From positions 868,001 to 932,000 of the forward strand of contig NZ_CP142675.1 in the NCBI RefSeq assembly GCF_036365825.1: a stretch of DNA of 64,000 nt, given 5' to 3'. The position numbers and the translations under genes were made by a program. Within the stretch, counting starts at the first letter, position 1. Every line of letters starts with the position of its first letter. The notes beneath the pieces are model-generated. The model did no database searches and was not told the origin of the DNA. It saw only the letters and a list, made by a program, of their open reading frames with translations. This DNA comes from Qipengyuania sp. HL-TH1 (lineage in GTDB: Bacteria > Pseudomonadota > Alphaproteobacteria > Sphingomonadales > Sphingomonadaceae). This document shows positions 60,950 to 64,000 of the stretch, piece by piece.

Positions 60950-61228
60950 TCAACGCGGAATATCGACGTAGTCGAGTTCCTGCATCGCCATCATCAGCGG
61001 CCCCTGGAAGGGCGGCGGGGTGGGCTGGGTCTTGAGCGCCCATGCCATGACATCGACATCGTCCTGTTCGAGCAGTGCCTCGAACCAGGCGAGTTCCCCC
61101 TCGTCCCAGCTTTCATGATAGCGGTCGAAGAAGCCGCCGATCATGTAATCGGCTTCGCGCGTGCCGCGATGCCAGGCGCGGAACCTGGCGCGTTGCTTGC
61201 GGCCTTCAAATGTCAGGGCTTGGACCAT
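60950..61228 (-). CDS. sdhE: FAD assembly factor SdhE
   Basis: 92 aa from ATG 61228. The RGxxE motif (HRGTREADYMIGGF) that contacts the flavoprotein is present, with the DWELAWFEALLEQDD-like region as DEGELAWFEALLEQDDVDVM. SdhE inserts covalent FAD into succinate dehydrogenase. The recG/sdhE/mfd neighbourhood is typical of alphaproteobacteria. The frame runs on upstream but starts with normal family residues here. Slightly longer than E. coli SdhE (88 aa). Confidence 0.9.
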   Translation of the reverse strand: MVQALTFEGRKQRARFRAWHRGTREADYMIGGFFDRYHESWDEGELAWFEALLEQDDVDVMAWALKTQPTPPPFQGPLMMAMQELDYVDIPR

Positions 61229-61257
61229 GGTGGGTCCACTAGCGCCAAACTTTCGCC

Positions 61258-61348
61258 TCGTCATCCCTGCGTAGGCAGGGATCCAGCGAACATCAGGCCC
61301 GAGCGATATCGACAGCTTATCGGGGGGCCCGCCCACACGGGGGTGACG
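61258..61348. repeat. Dispersed palindromic element, copy 4
   Basis: Left arm TCGTCATCCCTGC...GCAGGGATCCAG (one stem) at 61258-61286; right arm is diverged and ends GGGGGTGACG at 61348. Fits the same template as the three copies at 11-13.5 kb but the right half has decayed. Lies between divergent sdhE and recG. Confidence 0.6.
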
Positions 61349-61378
61349 GGCCGTTTTGCCTTGGGCTAGGAAGCGGCG

Positions 61379-63441
61379 ATGCGCCCCGATATCCTCAACC
61401 CGCTGTTCGCCGAAAGCGAGACGCTCGACGGCGTGGGTCCCAAGCTGAAGAAGCCGCTCGACAAGCTCGGCCTGACGCGGGTGCGCGACCTCGATTACCA
61501 TCTTCCGGAACGCTTCGTGACGCGCCGCGCAGTGGAGAATGTGGACGAGGCGGGCGAGGGCGAGCAGATCGTCGTCAAGCTGACCGTGACCGAGCATCGC
61601 GGCGGCCGGTCGCCGCGCGCGCCCTATCGCGTGCTGGCGCAGGATGCGGTCGGCAATGTGCTCGCGCTGACCTATTTCGGCCGCGCTTCCTACACCGCGA
61701 AGAAGCAGCTTCCCGAGGGCGAAACACGCTGGGTGGCGGGCAAGCTCGAACGCTTTGGCGACATGCTCCAGATCGTCCACCCCGACCATGTGGTCGAAGA
61801 GGGCGGCGAGACGCTGCAGCGATTGTGCGAGCCGGTCTACCGCCTGTCCGAAGGGCTGACGCAGCCAAAGCTGGCGGGGCTGGTCGATCAGGCGCTCGCG
61901 CGATCCCCCGAACTGCCCGAATGGATCGAGCCGTCGCAAGTGGACCAGGAAGGCTGGCCCAGCTGGCGCGATGCGCTGATGCTGGCGCACAAGGGCGAGA
62001 ATGCGACGGCGCGCGACCGGCTGGCCTATGACGAATTGCTCGCCAACAGCCTTGCGCTGATGCTGGTCCGCGCAGACAATCGCAAGCGCAAGGGCCAGCA
62101 ATTGCAGGGTGACGGCAGCTATCGCGCCAAGCTTGACCTGCCGTTTCCGCTGACCGGCGCGCAGAAGCGCTCGATTGCCGAGATCGAAGGTGACCTCGCG
62201 CAGGAAGCGCCGATGCTGCGGCTGCTGCAGGGCGATGTCGGGGCGGGCAAGACCGTCGTCGCTCTCGAAGCAATGCTGATCGCGGTCGAGGCGGGGGCGC
62301 AGGCGGCGCTTCTCGCGCCGACCGAGATCCTTGCGCGCCAGCACTACGAGAGCCTGCGCCGCCTGGCCGAACCCACCGGTGCGCGCGTCGCGCTGCTGAC
62401 GGGGCGCGACAAGGGCCGCGCGCGCGAAGCGACGCTGATGGGGCTGCTCGATGGCAGTATCGACCTGGTGGTCGGCACCCATGCGATTTTCCAGGACAAG
62501 GTCGCCTATCGCAATCTGGCGATGGTGGTGATCGACGAGCAGCACCGCTTCGGGGTCGGCCAGCGGTTGATGCTCGCCAGCAAGGGCAAGCGCGCGCCGC
62601 ATGTGCTCGCCATGACCGCGACGCCGATCCCGCGCACGCTGACGCTGGCGCAATATGGCGAGCTCGACGTCAGCCAGCTCGACGAATTGCCGCCCGGCCG
62701 GCAGGCGATCGACACGGTGGTGATGGGGCAGGACAAATTGCCCGCGTTGATCGAGCGGCTGGCCGCGCAGATCGCCGGGGGGCGGCAGGCCTATTGGGTC
62801 TGCCCGATGGTGCGCGAGATGGACGGGCCCGAGGATATCGCTGCTGCCGAAGCGCGCTATGCCATGCTGAAGGAGCGGTTCGGCGACGATGTGGTGATGG
62901 TCCACGGCCAGCTTGCCCCCGAACTCAAGGATGCCGCGATGGAACGCTTTGCGCGCGGCGATGCCAAGCTGCTGGTCGCGACCACCGTGATCGAAGTCGG
63001 GGTGGATGTCCCCAATGCCACGCTGATGGTGATCGAACAGGCCGAACGGTTCGGGCTGGCCCAATTGCACCAGCTGCGCGGGCGCGTGGGCCGCGGTAGC
63101 GAGAAGTCCTTTGCGTGCTGCTGCATGGCGAAACGCTGTCGGAAACCGCGCAGGAACGGCTCAAGCTGATGCGCCAGACGCAGGATGGCTTCCTGCTGGC
63201 CGAGGAGGATCTGCGCCTTCGCGGCGGCGGCGAATTGCTCGGTACGCGGCAATCGGGCGACAGCGCGTTCAACGTTGCCACGCTGGAGCAGATCACCGCC
63301 TTATTGCCCAAGGCGCATGACGATGCGCGGTTGTTGATCGAGCGCGACGGCGGTCTCGAAGGCAAGCGCGGCGAAGCGGCGCGCGTGCTGCTCTATCTGT
63401 TCGAGCGCGATTTCGGGGTGAAGACGCTACGCGGCGGCTAG
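61379..63441 (+). pseudogene. recG: ATP-dependent DNA helicase RecG, frameshifted near the 3' end
   Basis: RecG remodels stalled forks and Holliday junctions. The first frame (61379-63169) gives 596 aa with OB-fold N-terminal domain, Walker A GDVGAGKTVVALEAMLIA, DEQHRFGVGQRLML, MTATPIPRTLTLAQYGELDV and QLHQLRGRVGRGSEKSF, then diverges into FACCCMAKRC and stops. The normal continuation (LLHGETLSETAQERLKLMRQ, then LRLRGGGELLGTRQSGDSAF) is intact in the -1 frame from 63112 to 63441. Adding one T to TTT at 63110-63112 restores S-F-C-V-L-L-H-G and a 687-aa full-length RecG. The lost part includes the TRG translocation motif. This is either a real mutation or a homopolymer sequencing error; both halves look under normal constraint, which favours the latter. 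Confidence 0.85.
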
Positions 63442-63468
63442 CGGCTGCGCGCCTGCACTGCCGCAGGG

Positions 63469-63942
63469 TCAGGATGTTTGGTCGAGCAGCACCGCAAGCA
63501 GCGCGCGGGCACCGGCATCCACCTCAGCCCAGGTCGCAGTGAACCCGTCGGCTTCGCCATACCACGGATCGGCTACTTCGCGGCCCTCCTGGCCCGGCAC
63601 GATATCCAGCAGCATCGCGACCTTGGCCTTGCCGTCACCCGGATCGACTTGCGCGATATTGGTCATGTTCGACCGGTCCATGCCGAGGATATGATCGAAC
63701 ACATGGAAATCCTGCGCGTGTAGCTGCCGCCCGCGATAGCCGGTGATATCGATGCCGCGCCGCTGCGCTTCGGCAATGCTGCGCGGGTCGGGTGGCTCGC
63801 CGACATGGTAATCGGCGGTTCCGGCGCTATCGACCTCGACCTCGAGCCCGGCTTCGCGCGCCGCCTCGCGAAAGGCCGCTTCGGCGAGCGGGGAACGGCA
63901 GATATTGCCGAGGCAGACGAACAGGATACGCGGTGTTGCCAT
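63469..63942 (-). CDS. Low-molecular-weight protein tyrosine phosphatase
   Basis: 157 aa from ATG 63942 (MATPRILFVCLGNICRSPLA); the frame begins at 63951. The P-loop CX5R is C10-LGNIC-R16 and the general acid Asp is in EVADPWYGEADGF. This family dephosphorylates Tyr-P or Arg-P, often in exopolysaccharide control or stress. No exopolysaccharide genes are in the window. It converges on recG. Beyond it (63943-64000) I see no complete gene. Confidence 0.92.
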   Translation of the reverse strand: MATPRILFVCLGNICRSPLAEAAFREAAREAGLEVEVDSAGTADYHVGEPPDPRSIAEAQRRGIDITGYRGRQLHAQDFHVFDHILGMDRSNMTNIAQVDPGDGKAKVAMLLDIVPGQEGREVADPWYGEADGFTATWAEVDAGARALLAVLLDQTS

Positions 63943-64000
63943 GCGGCCCACCTAATCCGGCGATGCCGGAATGTGCAACCTTCAGGCGGCGAGCCGAACC

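Noticed and set aside
63105..63120. Programmed -1 frameshift in recG
   Set aside because: No X-XXY-YYZ heptamer and no stable stem directly downstream; RecG is not known to use recoding.
63982..64000. Six minus-strand codons (VRLAA and stop) at the right edge
   Set aside because: Could be the C-terminus of a gene beyond the window, but 18 nt is too short to support.

Overview
The window is GC-rich, densely packed alphaproteobacterial chromosome. The likely source is Sphingomonadales, probably Erythrobacteraceae. This rests on a DivL-type tyrosine pseudo-kinase beside tsaE, an amgK-murU pair, AddAB in place of RecBCD, a single-chain methylmalonyl-CoA mutase in a pccB/mce/scpA/pccA cluster, and poxvirus-type topoisomerase IB. 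Genes are separated by very short gaps or by 1-10 nt overlaps. I see no prophage, insertion sequence, CRISPR array or rRNA operon; this is core genome with a few accessory small genes.

Layout. 0-8.6 kb: a Nu-class GST (yghU), topoisomerase IB, an orphan HWE/HisKA_2 sensor kinase, glutamine-dependent NAD synthase with an unusual HTH-like N-terminal extension, a DMT transporter, ilvE with a structured leader carrying an 18-codon ORF behind a perfect 14-nt Shine-Dalgarno, and a lipoprotein. 8.6-19.5 kb: tlyA, then the propionyl-CoA to succinyl-CoA cluster (pccB, mce, GST, enoyl-CoA hydratase, mutase, bioB, pccA), interspersed with small membrane or secreted proteins and three copies of a dispersed palindromic element. 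19.7-27.1 kb: aroB-aroK on the minus strand, diverging from a small TM protein, a 616-aa exported protein, a XerC/D recombinase, accA and an M48 lipoprotein protease. 27.2-32.9 kb: two orphan Flp pilins, a MutT protein, tRNA-Arg(ACG), a zincin, hemerythrin, a phospholipase D, folE, a winged-helix regulator and a peroxiredoxin.

33-46 kb: ahcY, preceded by a multi-hairpin leader that ends in an intrinsic terminator, then divL-tsaE-amgK-murU-addB-addA joined by start/stop overlaps, then trxA. These link methyl-cycle metabolism, cell-cycle signalling, t6A tRNA modification, cell-wall sugar recycling and double-strand-break repair. 46-54 kb: IMPase-like phosphatase and argJ, a membrane-bound spermidine-synthase-like protein, a small secreted protein directly upstream of secA, secA, a GNAT and a TauE-type exporter. 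54.9-64 kb: tRNA-Asn(GTT), nadK, an EAL phosphodiesterase with a degenerate GGDEF domain, mfd, sdhE, recG (broken by a one-base frameshift) and a low-molecular-weight tyrosine phosphatase.

The most interesting unexplained items are the ilvE leader with its 18-codon ORF, the ahcY leader with an internal terminator, the HTH-NadE fusion, the small secreted protein upstream of secA, and the recG frameshift. All assignments come from reading motifs and context; no database search was run.
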